Shown piece after piece: positions 15,819 to 23,363 of a stretch of 28,327 nt of DNA. Source of the DNA: Collinsella sp. AF23-4AC (GTDB lineage Bacteria > Actinomycetota > Coriobacteriia > Coriobacteriales > Coriobacteriaceae); assembly GCF_003462685.1 (NCBI RefSeq), contig NZ_QRVE01000022.1, forward strand, positions 1-28,327, read 5' to 3'. How positions within the stretch are numbered: position 1 is the stretch's first letter; each line of letters begins with the position of its first letter. The notes beneath the pieces were generated by a model that had not been told where the DNA came from, made no database searches, and saw only the letters and a program-made list of their open reading frames with translations. The translations under genes were made by a program, and so were the position numbers.

Positions 15819-17135
15819 TTACTCGGAAGCAGCCTTCTCGGTCTTCCAGCCATCGACGAAGGCGTTCTTGACGCCGTCCCACTTGGTGTTGTCGGCAGCA
15901 TAAGCGATGAGAGCCTGCTTGAGGTTCTTCTTCCACTCCTCGGAGGGGATGTAAACGAAGTCCCAAGCGACGGTCTTCTTGCCGTCCTTGGCCATAGCAA
16001 CGGCCTGCTGAGAGAAGACGTTGGTGGTCTCCTTAGCGCTCTTGAACGGGGCGGTCAGGCCCATCTTGTCAGCGATGATGCTGGTGGCGGTGTCAGAAGT
16101 GACGCACCAATACATGAAGTCCTCGGTGGCCTTCTGGGCGTCCTCGGAAGCCTGGGAGCTGACGCACCAGTAGTTCTCGCCGCCGGAGCACAGGCCCTGG
16201 TTCTCCTCGCCGTCGACGCCGATGTAGATCGGCAGCATGCCGAGCTGGTCGTCGGTCATACCGGCCTTGGTGAGGTCGGCGTAGGCCCAAGAGCCGTTCT
16301 GGTAGAAGACGGCCTTGCCGGTTGCGAACTCGTTGGTGGCGTCGTCACCGGTCTTGGAGGCGAGCTGCGAAGGATCGCAGGTGGAGTCGGTGATATACAG
16401 GTCGAAGATCTGCTTAAAGTTGTCGAGATACTCGCCCTTGATCTCGTCGTCCTCCTGGTTGTGCTCCTTCTCGAACTCGTAGTAGAGCGGGAGGTTGGCG
16501 AGGTGGGTGGTGTAGCGCCAGCTGGAGGAGTCATCCATGCCGGCGGAAGTGAAGGCACCGTCAACGCCGAGCTCGTCCTTGCGGGCCTGGATGTCATCGG
16601 CGCAAGCCTTCAGCTTGTCGAAGGAGTTGATGTCCTCGGCCTTGTAGCCGGCCTTCTCGAGGAGCTCCTTGTTGTAGATGATGCCGTAGCTCTCCTGAAC
16701 CCAGTCGATACCCAGATCCTTGCCGTCGGACTGCAGCGCCAGGGAGTCGTCGATGAGCTCGCCGCGGAGCTTGGTGTCGGAAAGATCGGCGCAGTAGTCC
16801 TTCCAGTTCTTAAGGCCGGTGGGGCCGTTGACCTGGAACAGCGTCGGAGCGGAGCTCTTGGACATCTCGGACTTGAGCTTCTCCTCGTAGGTGTTGGAGG
16901 CGGCGGTCACGATCTTGACCTCGACGCCCTTCTCCTTCTTGTACGCCTTGGCGATCTCCTTCCACTCCTTGTCGACCTCGGGCTTGAACTGGAGGAAGTA
17001 GACCTCGGCAGCGTCACCAGAAGCAGAGGAGCCAGAGCCGGCAGAACCACCGCAGCCCACGAGGCCCAGACCAAGAACCGCAGCCGCGGAACCAGCAAAG
17101 CCCAGGAACTGCCTTCTGCTCATTTCGTTCTTCAT
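15819..17135 (-). CDS. Extracellular sugar-binding lipoprotein of ABC importer
   Basis: The substrate-binding protein of the CUT1 importer, 438 residues, anchored outside the membrane. It begins with a twin-arginine signal (MSRRQFLGFAGSAAAVLGLG) that ends in the lipobox LVGC with Cys28 as the lipid-bearing residue, followed by a glycine-serine linker. The mature part has the MalE/SBP_bac_1 character: VDKEWKEIAKAYKKEKGVEVKIVTA near its start, TGKAVFYQNGSWAYADL mid-way and TAPFKSAKETTNVFSQQAVAMAKDG late. ATG at 17135 is chosen because GGTGG lies 6 nt upstream; an ATG six codons earlier lacks this. The adjoining MalQ/GlgP genes suggest maltodextrin, but ligand residues cannot be read by eye. A cluster of operator-like sites lies upstream. 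Confidence 0.92.
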   Translation of the reverse strand: MKNEMSRRQFLGFAGSAAAVLGLGLVGCGGSAGSGSSASGDAAEVYFLQFKPEVDKEWKEIAKAYKKEKGVEVKIVTAASNTYEEKLKSEMSKSSAPTLFQVNGPTGLKNWKDYCADLSDTKLRGELIDDSLALQSDGKDLGIDWVQESYGIIYNKELLEKAGYKAEDINSFDKLKACADDIQARKDELGVDGAFTSAGMDDSSSWRYTTHLANLPLYYEFEKEHNQEDDEIKGEYLDNFKQIFDLYITDSTCDPSQLASKTGDDATNEFATGKAVFYQNGSWAYADLTKAGMTDDQLGMLPIYIGVDGEENQGLCSGGENYWCVSSQASEDAQKATEDFMYWCVTSDTATSIIADKMGLTAPFKSAKETTNVFSQQAVAMAKDGKKTVAWDFVYIPSEEWKKNLKQALIAYAADNTKWDGVKNAFVDGWKTEKAASE

Positions 17136-17217
17136 TACAATCCACCCTTTCACACCGTGGCGGCACCCTTTGCCGCCGCCTTCGGAGATTGGCTCGGGGA
17201 CTTTGCCCCTTTTGCTG

Positions 17218-17328
17218 ACTTGTACAATACGCTATTTGGCTAGTTGTTTGAACAAGTATTACTAGAGCGGTAGAAAAACTTCGGTGAACGGTAATTTCAA
17301 CTTGATACTTGACAAGTTTTGTATAAAC
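17218..17328. promoter_or_regulatory. Operator cluster upstream of the ABC importer
   Basis: Three related boxes, ACTTGTACAA (17218-17227), TTGAACAAGT (17248-17257) and ACTTGACAAGT (17307-17317), share the half-sites ACTTG/CAAGT. GTATAAAC at 17321-17328 fits the HutC-type pattern GTnTAnAC. On the reverse strand TTGTTT and TATCAA, 17 bp apart, could form the promoter, with the GTATAAAC site over its -35. This suggests control by the nearby GntR regulator and possibly by a second, unknown factor. Confidence 0.4.
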
Positions 17329-17351
17329 AATTATTTATTATCGAATGCAGA

Positions 17352-17400
17352 GAAAACGCCCGATCAAGCCGATGCATCGTCGGTTTGACCGGGCGTTTTC
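17352..17400. terminator. Terminator of the GntR gene
   Basis: GAAAACGCCCG (17352-17362) and CGGGCGTTTTC (17390-17400) form a long stem with more pairing inside. The T- and A-runs within the stem suit both directions. It lies about 40 bp after the stop of the leftward GntR gene and separates it from the importer promoter. Confidence 0.7.
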
Positions 17401-17441
17401 GCTTTGAGGGCATGAGTCTCGTCAGGCTGCGAGCTAGCCGG

Positions 17442-18161
17442 CTATCGCTTGGAGTTGACGCGGTAGTGGAAGATCTCGGGATGCGTGCGGGCATGCGTGA
17501 CCTCGAACAAGATGCCGTCCGAAGTGTACGACTGGCTCTCCATGACGGCGACACAGTTGTACTTGCCAAGGTCCAAGTAGCTGCAGTCCTCATCGTTGGC
17601 GAGTTCGACACTCACCGTACGGCGGCTCGCCATCACTTTGATGCCGCGCTTGTGCTCCAGATAGCCGTAGATAGAATCCGCCGCGATCTCGGGGGTCAGG
17701 CCCTTGGCGATCGACGCCAAAAAGTAGCCGTGGTCCACTTGGCGCGCGCTGCCGTTGAGGCTTCGGACACGCACGACGCGAATCAGCTCCTCGCCCACCT
17801 TAAAGCCCAGGCGACGAGAGAGTTGCTCAGTGCAAATCAAATGTTCAAAAGACTTGACCTCGGTCGATGCGACGGCATTGTTGCGTTTTGCGAACTCGCC
17901 AAACGACTCAACCTCTTCGAGTGCGCCCAGCATATCGGTTTCGCCCTTAAGCCAAATAACGCGCACGCCCTTGCCGTGTATAGGCTGCACAAACATCTGG
18001 TCGGCCAGCATGCTCAAGGCGCGTCGAACGGTATTGCGCGTGCAGCCAAACTCCGCGGTCAGCTCGGCTTCGGTTGGCAGCATCTCCTGAAACGCATAGG
18101 TCCCGTTGATGATGCGCGAACGGATCTCGCGGTAGATTCCTTCGTAAATCGCTTTTGGCAT
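17442..18161 (-). CDS. GntR-family regulator, HutC/UTRA subfamily, of the sugar cluster
   Basis: A predicted repressor of the adjacent PTS-HAD gene and probably of the ABC importer and malQ. The 239-residue protein has a winged helix-turn-helix (about residues 5-72: LPTEAELTAEFGCTRNTVRRALSMLADQ, wing GKGVRVIW) and a UTRA effector domain (about 90-235). ATG at 18161 follows GAGGTGA. It is divergent from the PTS-HAD gene. The inverted 8-mer GTTTAAAC occurs in front of both genes, in each case within the probable promoter. Family knowledge: TreR-like UTRA regulators sense sugar phosphates, so the PTS product is a natural candidate ligand. That link is inference. Confidence 0.9.
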   Translation of the reverse strand: MPKAIYEGIYREIRSRIINGTYAFQEMLPTEAELTAEFGCTRNTVRRALSMLADQMFVQPIHGKGVRVIWLKGETDMLGALEEVESFGEFAKRNNAVASTEVKSFEHLICTEQLSRRLGFKVGEELIRVVRVRSLNGSARQVDHGYFLASIAKGLTPEIAADSIYGYLEHKRGIKVMASRRTVSVELANDEDCSYLDLGKYNCVAVMESQSYTSDGILFEVTHARTHPEIFHYRVNSKR

Positions 18162-18215
18162 GACTTCACCTCTAATGAATATGTATGGCTAGGCACGATA
18201 GCATTTCTTAAAGTT

Positions 18216-18223
18216 GTTTAAAC
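18216..18223. promoter_or_regulatory. HutC-type operator before the GntR gene
   Basis: GTTTAAAC, 55 bp upstream of the GntR start. On the reverse strand it supplies a TTTAAA -35-like box, with TATCGT 16 bp further on, so binding would block its own transcription. A CCGAT-T-ATCGG palindrome overlaps its right end. Confidence 0.45.
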
Positions 18224-18322
18224 CGATTATCGGTAAAGTACGGATTATTTACCGTCGACGGTTCCCCCGAAACCCAAATCGGACCGAATCAAAACCGTCA
18301 ATGCGGCAAGCAGCCAGTCCTC

Positions 18323-18345
18323 TACAATGAGTTCATTGTTTAAAC
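18323..18345 (+). promoter_or_regulatory. Promoter and operator of the PTS-HAD gene
   Basis: TACAAT (18323-18328) is a good -10 box. GTTTAAAC (18338-18345) lies just downstream, at the expected transcription start, a standard repressor position. No convincing -35 was seen. Confidence 0.5.
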
Positions 18346-18385
18346 GTTCTTGCTCGCACAGCATGTTGCATCCGGAAGGCATATT

Positions 18386-20836
18386 ATGCTGCAGAAAATC
18401 CAACGTTTTGGCGGAGCCATGTTCGCGCCCGCCATGCTGTTTTCTATATCAGGCCTCATGGTCGGCATCTCCGCCCTCGCCACGACCGTAGACATCGTCG
18501 GTGACCTCGCCGTATACGGAACCCCTTGGTACGTTTTCTGGACCATCATCCAGCGCGGCTCGTGGACGGTCTTTAAACGTCTCCCGCTCCTTTTTGCCGT
18601 AGCGCTGCCTATCGGTCTTGCCCAAAAGCAACCGGCGCGCTGCTGCCTCGAGGCACTCGTGGCCTATTTTGCCTACTGTTTCTTTTTGAGCGAGATCATT
18701 AAGCTGAGCGGAGACAACCTTGGGCTTAAGTACCCATCATCTTTGACCCCCGCCAGCGGTATCACCGTCATCGACGGCATCAAGACGCTCGACACCGGCA
18801 TTATCGGCCCGCTGGCGGTGTCGGCAACCGTCGTTGCCATCCATGACCGCTTCTACGATGCCAAGGTTCCCGATTGGCTCGGCACGTTCTCGGGTTCCTC
18901 GCTCGTCTACCTCATCAGCTTTTTTGCCGTGTTTGCCCTTGCCGCCATCTCGGCCGCCATCGTGCCCTTCGCATACGCTGTGACCGAAACGCTGCGCCAC
19001 GCACTTGCGGGCGTCGGCCCCTTCGGCGTGGGCATCTTTGTGTTTTTGGAGCGAGCGCTCGAGCCCATGGGGCTGCACCATCTGCTCTATATGCCCATCT
19101 ATTACGACAATCTGGTCATTCACGACGGTATTTACGCCACGTGGACCAACCTGCTCCCCATTCTCTCCCATAGCACGCGCCCTTTAAATGAACTTGCGCC
19201 CTGGGCAGGTTTTACCGCCACCGGCTGGGGCAAGCTCTTTGGCCTTCCCGCCATCGCGGCAGCATTCTATTTCACCGCCAAACCCGAACGCCGCGCCGGC
19301 CTTAAGGTCATCCTTTTGCCCGCCATCGTCGCCTCGGTGGTCTGCGGCGTCACCGAGCCGCTCGAGTTTCTCTTTATGTTCACCTATCCCGGACTCTTTT
19401 TGCTCTACGCCGTCCTGTCCTCCTGCCTTGCCATGACCATGAACTTCTTTGGCATCGTCGGCATCTTCTCGGGCGGTCTCATGGAAATGACGGCCTTCAA
19501 CTTCATCCCACTCATGCGAATGCATGCCGGCTCCTACCTTTTGGCGCTCGGTATCGGTCTTGCCTTTAGCCTCATCTTTTTTGTTAGTTTTCGAGCACTC
19601 ATCTTGGTCTATGACCTTAAGACGCCGGGCCGCGAGGATCATGTCTCCAATCGCGCGGCAATCGATCGTTTAACGGGAAGCGGCTTTGCCAAAGAGCAAT
19701 CTCCCAATGGCGAGGTCAGTATTCAATCCGATCAAGATCACGTCCTCGCTGAGCGGGTAATTCAGCTTTTAGGTGGCGTTGGCAATATCGTGGGCGCAAC
19801 CAACTGCGCCACGCGCCTGCGCGTCGAGGTCGCAGACCCTTCCATCGTTGCAGATAATGCGTCGTTTGTCGCGGTGGGCGCCAAGGGCCTCATCATTACG
19901 GGCAAGACCGCCCAGGTGATTATTGGCATCTCCGTTCCCCGCGTTAAAGAGCATTTTGACCAGATCATGGGCCTCGAGCCGGGATTTGTGTCCACCACCT
20001 CGGCCTCCCCTGCCGCCAGCGCAGCCCATAAGCGCGGCGATATCTGCTTCTTCGATATCGACGGAACACTCGCCTGGCAAGACCCTCGAGTGGCACAAGA
20101 GCTTCCCGAGAGCGAGCGAGACCTCTCCCCCTATCCCAATGAAGCGGTCTCGCAAGCCATCCGTGATTTTGTCGCCAAGGGCAATATGGCGTTTATCTGC
20201 ACAGGGCGCACGCTGAGCTGCATCCATCCAAAGCTGCTCGAGCTGCCCTGGACCGGCATCGTCTGCCTCGCGGGTGGCTATGTCGAACTTGAGGGACACG
20301 TGATTCGCGATTTGGCGATGACGCCCGGCATGCTGCAGCGCCTTGCTCCCATTCTTGAGCAATCGGACGAAGTGATTCGTTTTGAGGGACTCAATGGCGT
20401 CGTTCGCATGAGTGCCGATGCGCCCGACGCCCCCGGATATGCCCGCACCGTGGGCGATGCAATTACGCAGCTGCAACATTACAGCGCCTACAAGATCTTA
20501 ATGTCCACGTCGCTTGCCAACCGCATCGCTCAGGATCAAACGTTTGAGCCGCTGCTCTGCTTTAACGAGCTCGAGCTCGAAGTGACCGAGATTTCGCCTC
20601 GCGAATGTACCAAGCGCGAGGGTATCCAGTCCGTACTCGACGCTCTCGACCCCAACCATGGAACGGTGTATGGCATCGGTGATGCCAGCAATGACATCTC
20701 GCTGATGAACGCCGTCGACGTTGGCATCGCCATGGGCAACGCACCGGACTTCCTCAAGGAAAAGGCCGACTATGTCACCGACAGCATCGACCACGACGGC
20801 GTCGTCACCGCGCTCGAACACTTTGGGCTTATCTAG
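18386..20836 (+). CDS. PTS EIICB (glucose/alpha-glucoside family) fused to HAD phosphatase
   Basis: An 816-residue fusion. Residues about 1-410 are a glucose-superfamily EIIC membrane domain, with about ten hydrophobic segments and the GVTEPLEFLF signature at 321-330. Residues about 450-530 are an EIIB domain with the phospho-cysteine Cys474 in NCATRLRV. After a short alanine-serine linker, residues about 550-816 are a Cof-type HAD hydrolase. It has nucleophile Asp557 and Asp559 in FFDIDGT, CTGRTLS as motif II, a conserved lysine in CTKREG, and GIGDASNDISLM as the acidic motif. There is no EIIA, so a separate one must donate phosphate. ATG at 18386 follows GGAAGG; a TTG at 18350 is rejected. 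The frame is open throughout, so the fusion is not a sequencing frameshift. It likely imports and phosphorylates a sugar, then dephosphorylates it or a related phosphosugar. Confidence 0.9.
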   Translation: MLQKIQRFGGAMFAPAMLFSISGLMVGISALATTVDIVGDLAVYGTPWYVFWTIIQRGSWTVFKRLPLLFAVALPIGLAQKQPARCCLEALVAYFAYCFFLSEIIKLSGDNLGLKYPSSLTPASGITVIDGIKTLDTGIIGPLAVSATVVAIHDRFYDAKVPDWLGTFSGSSLVYLISFFAVFALAAISAAIVPFAYAVTETLRHALAGVGPFGVGIFVFLERALEPMGLHHLLYMPIYYDNLVIHDGIYATWTNLLPILSHSTRPLNELAPWAGFTATGWGKLFGLPAIAAAFYFTAKPERRAGLKVILLPAIVASVVCGVTEPLEFLFMFTYPGLFLLYAVLSSCLAMTMNFFGIVGIFSGGLMEMTAFNFIPLMRMHAGSYLLALGIGLAFSLIFFVSFRALILVYDLKTPGREDHVSNRAAIDRLTGSGFAKEQSPNGEVSIQSDQDHVLAERVIQLLGGVGNIVGATNCATRLRVEVADPSIVADNASFVAVGAKGLIITGKTAQVIIGISVPRVKEHFDQIMGLEPGFVSTTSASPAASAAHKRGDICFFDIDGTLAWQDPRVAQELPESERDLSPYPNEAVSQAIRDFVAKGNMAFICTGRTLSCIHPKLLELPWTGIVCLAGGYVELEGHVIRDLAMTPGMLQRLAPILEQSDEVIRFEGLNGVVRMSADAPDAPGYARTVGDAITQLQHYSAYKILMSTSLANRIAQDQTFEPLLCFNELELEVTEISPRECTKREGIQSVLDALDPNHGTVYGIGDASNDISLMNAVDVGIAMGNAPDFLKEKADYVTDSIDHDGVVTALEHFGLI

Positions 20837-20951
20837 CCAAGCCCCTACCGCACTTGCGGCCGCATGGACCAATCGTCTTCAACCGCCGCGCTCGACGCCC
20901 TAATGTGGCAATATGTTGTCTGCATAATGCAACGATGCAACCTATCAAAGA

Positions 20952-21977
20952 ATGCGAGAACCCGTGTCCAGTCCGTTTACCAGCTTTTTAGCCCAGCACT
21001 TTGACCAGATTAACGACTATCTGGCCACGTTCTTTGACGGACAGGCGACTTCCGCCGATATCGAGCGCTACCTGTATACCCCGCTCTCGGCATTTACGGC
21101 AAACGCTGGCAAGCGCCACCGCCCGCTCATCTGCATGCTCGCCGCCACTGCGGTAGGCGGCAGCTTTGAGAGCGCCCGCAGCGCAGCGGCGGCCATCGAG
21201 CACTTTCAGTCGGGCGCACTCATCCACGACGACATCGCCGACAACGGGCAGATTCGTCGCGGCAAGCCCTGCATGCACCTTACCGAGGGCACCGGTCTTG
21301 CCATCAACTGCGGTGACCTGGCGCTCACCATGGTCACCAAGACGGTTCTCGACGACCCCACACTCAACGCAGACGTGAAGCTTCACGTGCTCCACGAGCT
21401 TACCGAGATGATCGTCCGTACCATCGAGGGCCAAGCGCTCGACCTGGGCTGGGTCCGCGACGAGCGCTTTGACATTTCGGTCGACGATTATCTGGACATG
21501 GCGACGCACAAGACCGCGTACTACAGCGGAGCGACGCCGCTTGCCGCCGGAGCCATTATCGGCGGCGGCAGCGAAGAGCAGATTGAGGCACTGCGCGCCT
21601 TTGGGCTGCACACGGGCCTTGCCTTCCAGATTCAAGACGACCTGCTCAACTTGATCGGCACCAAGGAGGCCGCCAACAAGGACTTCCGCACCGATATCAC
21701 CGAGGGCAAGCGCACCCTCGTTGCCGTGCATGCCCTGTCAGACGAGCGCTATCACGACGAGATCGAGGCAATCCTTTCCTCGGGCACCGAGGACCCCGCG
21801 CAGCTCGCACGCGCCGTGGAGATCTTCCAGGAGACCGGCTCCATCGATTACGCCCACACCTATGCGCTCGACCTGACCGCTAAGGCCAAGGCCGCTATCG
21901 AAGGCGTCGAGCTCGACCCGCATGCGCGCGAGCTCTTCCTCTCAATGGCAGATTTCTTTGTGGAGCGTCTTAACTAG
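20952..21977 (+). CDS. Polyprenyl (geranylgeranyl or longer) diphosphate synthase
   Basis: A trans-prenyltransferase that condenses isopentenyl diphosphate units onto an allylic primer for isoprenoid chains such as those of quinones. The 341-residue protein has AGKRHRP (52-58), the first aspartate-rich motif DDIAD (93-97) followed by RRGKP, the conserved lysine in MATHKTAYY, and the second aspartate motif QDDLL (228-232). The residue five places before the first motif is Gly88, not the bulky aromatic of farnesyl synthases. By the known chain-length rule this suggests a C20 or longer product. ATG at 20952 is used, although a GTG at 20964 is possible; neither has a strong ribosome site. It follows the PTS-HAD gene by 115 bp and appears unrelated to it. 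Confidence 0.92.
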   Translation: MREPVSSPFTSFLAQHFDQINDYLATFFDGQATSADIERYLYTPLSAFTANAGKRHRPLICMLAATAVGGSFESARSAAAAIEHFQSGALIHDDIADNGQIRRGKPCMHLTEGTGLAINCGDLALTMVTKTVLDDPTLNADVKLHVLHELTEMIVRTIEGQALDLGWVRDERFDISVDDYLDMATHKTAYYSGATPLAAGAIIGGGSEEQIEALRAFGLHTGLAFQIQDDLLNLIGTKEAANKDFRTDITEGKRTLVAVHALSDERYHDEIEAILSSGTEDPAQLARAVEIFQETGSIDYAHTYALDLTAKAKAAIEGVELDPHARELFLSMADFFVERLN

Positions 21978-22018
21978 CGGGGGTCATAAAACCTGTGGGC
22001 AGCGAGTTTGGGTACAAG

Positions 22019-22048
22019 TTGCTACACTATTGAGTGCATGTTTATAAA
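22019..22048 (+). promoter_or_regulatory. Possible promoter of the peptidoglycan-binding protein gene
   Basis: TTGCTA (22019-22024) and TATAAA (22043-22048) are separated by 18 bp, about 70 bp before the start codon at 22116. Confidence 0.35.
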
Positions 22049-22115
22049 TTGTCTCGCGTTGTCTATCCGACACACGCTCAAATAGTACGAATGGTACGCC
22101 GAAAGGGGTTCGTTC

Positions 22116-23021
22116 ATGGAACCTATTACAACGGGCATGCAGGGAGCAGCCGTCGAGGACGTCCAGTCCCGCCTTCTGCAGCTCGGCTATACAATCGATG
22201 ACACCGAGGTTGCCGACAAGCGCTTTGGCACCACCACCGAGCAGGCCGTCAGCACCTTCAGGCTCGACAGCGGCCTTGCTGCCGGTCATGCCGTCGATAT
22301 CCCCTGTTGGAGCGCCCTGGTCGACGCCTCGTATAAGCTGGGCGACCGCACTCTGTATCTGCGCATGCCCAATTTCCATGGCGCCGATGTGCAGGCCCTG
22401 CAGCGCGCTCTCAACGTTTTGGGCTTTGCCTGCGGCGAGGACGACGGCTACTTTGGTCCGCATACCGAGGCCGCCCTGCAGCAGTTCCAGGAAAATGTCG
22501 GCCTGTTTGCCGACGGCATGGCCTTCCAGGACACCTACGCCTACATCAACCGCCTGCACCATGTGTGGGAGGGCAAGCCCTCGGTCACCGAAGCCGAGTC
22601 CCGCATCGGTTTTGCTCGCGCCGCCAACGTGCTCGAGCGCTTCCAGATCGCCGTTATCGGCGAGGACCCCATCGCGCGCAGTGTTGCGTCGCGCATGTGG
22701 AATATCGCCACGGCAACGACCGACAACAGCGGCATGATGCTCTGCGACTCCGAGGTCCCAACCGACGTTGACCTGGTGCTCGAGATCGCAAGCGACGAGC
22801 TGCCCGCCGACGCCGCGCCACGCGCCACGATTGCCCTCGCCGAGTGCCACAACCTGGCCCAGCGCATCCGCACCGCCAATGTCGCCGCGCAGCAGAAGCC
22901 GGCTCGCATTCGCATTGAGCTCACGGGCATGACGCGCTACAACGGCACCTTCACGGCCAGCGACGCGCAGACGCTCGCCGTACGCCTACTCGACGGCGTT
23001 TGCGATGCCCTCGCAGATTAG
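22116..23021 (+). CDS. Cytoplasmic protein with two PG-binding-like domains, CwlM-like
   Basis: A 301-residue protein with no signal peptide or membrane helix. Residues about 5-70 (GAAVEDVQSRLLQLGY...FGTTTEQAVSTFRLDSGL) and about 80-145 (GADVQALQRALNVLGF...YFGPHTEAALQQFQENVGL) are two PG_binding_1-type repeats. The C-terminal 140 residues (from about 160) begin with arginine- and glutamate-rich helices and end TLAVRLLDGVCDALAD. They occupy the place of an amidase_3 domain in actinobacterial CwlM-like proteins, but I see no zinc-binding His-Glu-His set. Known: mycobacterial CwlM has this double repeat, is largely cytoplasmic and regulates MurA. A similar regulatory role here is inference. ATG at 22116 follows AAAGGGG. 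tRNA-Gln starts 38 bp after its stop. Confidence 0.8.
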   Translation: MEPITTGMQGAAVEDVQSRLLQLGYTIDDTEVADKRFGTTTEQAVSTFRLDSGLAAGHAVDIPCWSALVDASYKLGDRTLYLRMPNFHGADVQALQRALNVLGFACGEDDGYFGPHTEAALQQFQENVGLFADGMAFQDTYAYINRLHHVWEGKPSVTEAESRIGFARAANVLERFQIAVIGEDPIARSVASRMWNIATATTDNSGMMLCDSEVPTDVDLVLEIASDELPADAAPRATIALAECHNLAQRIRTANVAAQQKPARIRIELTGMTRYNGTFTASDAQTLAVRLLDGVCDALAD

Positions 23022-23059
23022 GTAAACTAGACGAGTTGCTTTTGGGCAACACCACACAT

Positions 23060-23131
23060 TGGGACGTAGTTCAACGGTAGAACTCCGGTTTTTGGTGCCG
23101 GCTGTTGGGGGTTCGAATCCCTCCGTCCCAG
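23060..23131 (+). tRNA. tRNA-Gln (anticodon UUG)
   Basis: The cloverleaf can be drawn in full. The acceptor is TGGGACG with CGTCCCA, and the D-stem is GTTC/GAAC. The anticodon stem is CCGGT/GCCGG with loop TTTTGGT, giving anticodon TTG. The T-stem is GGGGG/CCCTC with loop TTCGAAT, and the discriminator base is G. CCA is not encoded. It is a single tRNA followed by its own terminator. Confidence 0.95.
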
Positions 23132-23144
23132 CCCTAAAGAACAT

Positions 23145-23180
23145 AGCGCTCCAGGCTCTTATGAACTTGGAGCGCTTTTT
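23145..23180 (+). terminator. Terminator of tRNA-Gln
   Basis: AGCGCTCCA (23145-23153) pairs with TGGAGCGCT (23168-23176, following one unpaired T) and leads into a run of five Ts. Confidence 0.8.
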
Positions 23181-23190
23181 CGTGGGCAAG

Positions 23191-23325
23191 CGGAGGGATT
23201 CGAACCCGCAAGGGTGCGGAGCTGAGGAAACGCGAAGCGTTTTCCAGCGCAGCACGCAAGGAGCGAAGCGACGCAGCGGCACGCGGCCGCCGAAGAGGCG
23301 GACGCGGAATCCCTCCGTCCCATAC
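23191..23325. repeat. tRNA-derived structured repeat after tRNA-Gln
   Basis: The segment starts with CGGAGGGATTCGAACCC (23191-23207), an exact inverted copy of the T-arm region of the tRNA. It ends with GAATCCCTCCGTCCCA (23307-23322), an exact direct copy of the tRNA 3' end. Its own ends form an 11-bp inverted repeat (CGGAGGGATTC/GAATCCCTCCG). Inside are further hairpins, such as GGAAACGC-GAA-GCGTTTTCC and CCGCC-GAAGA-GGCGG. It does not encode a complete second tRNA, since acceptor 5' half, D-arm and anticodon arm are lacking. Confidence 0.7.
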
Positions 23326-23363
23326 CAGCAACGGGCTCCCCGCATCTCGACTTTCCAGCCAAA

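Noticed and set aside
15804..17243. A 479-codon plus-strand frame opposite the sugar-binding protein
   Set aside because: It is the antisense of a conserved lipoprotein gene, has a leucine/valine-rich repetitive product and crosses the importer promoter.
23191..23322. A second tRNA gene after tRNA-Gln
   Set aside because: Only T-arm and acceptor 3' sequence is present, once inverted; there is no D-arm, anticodon arm or 5' acceptor half.
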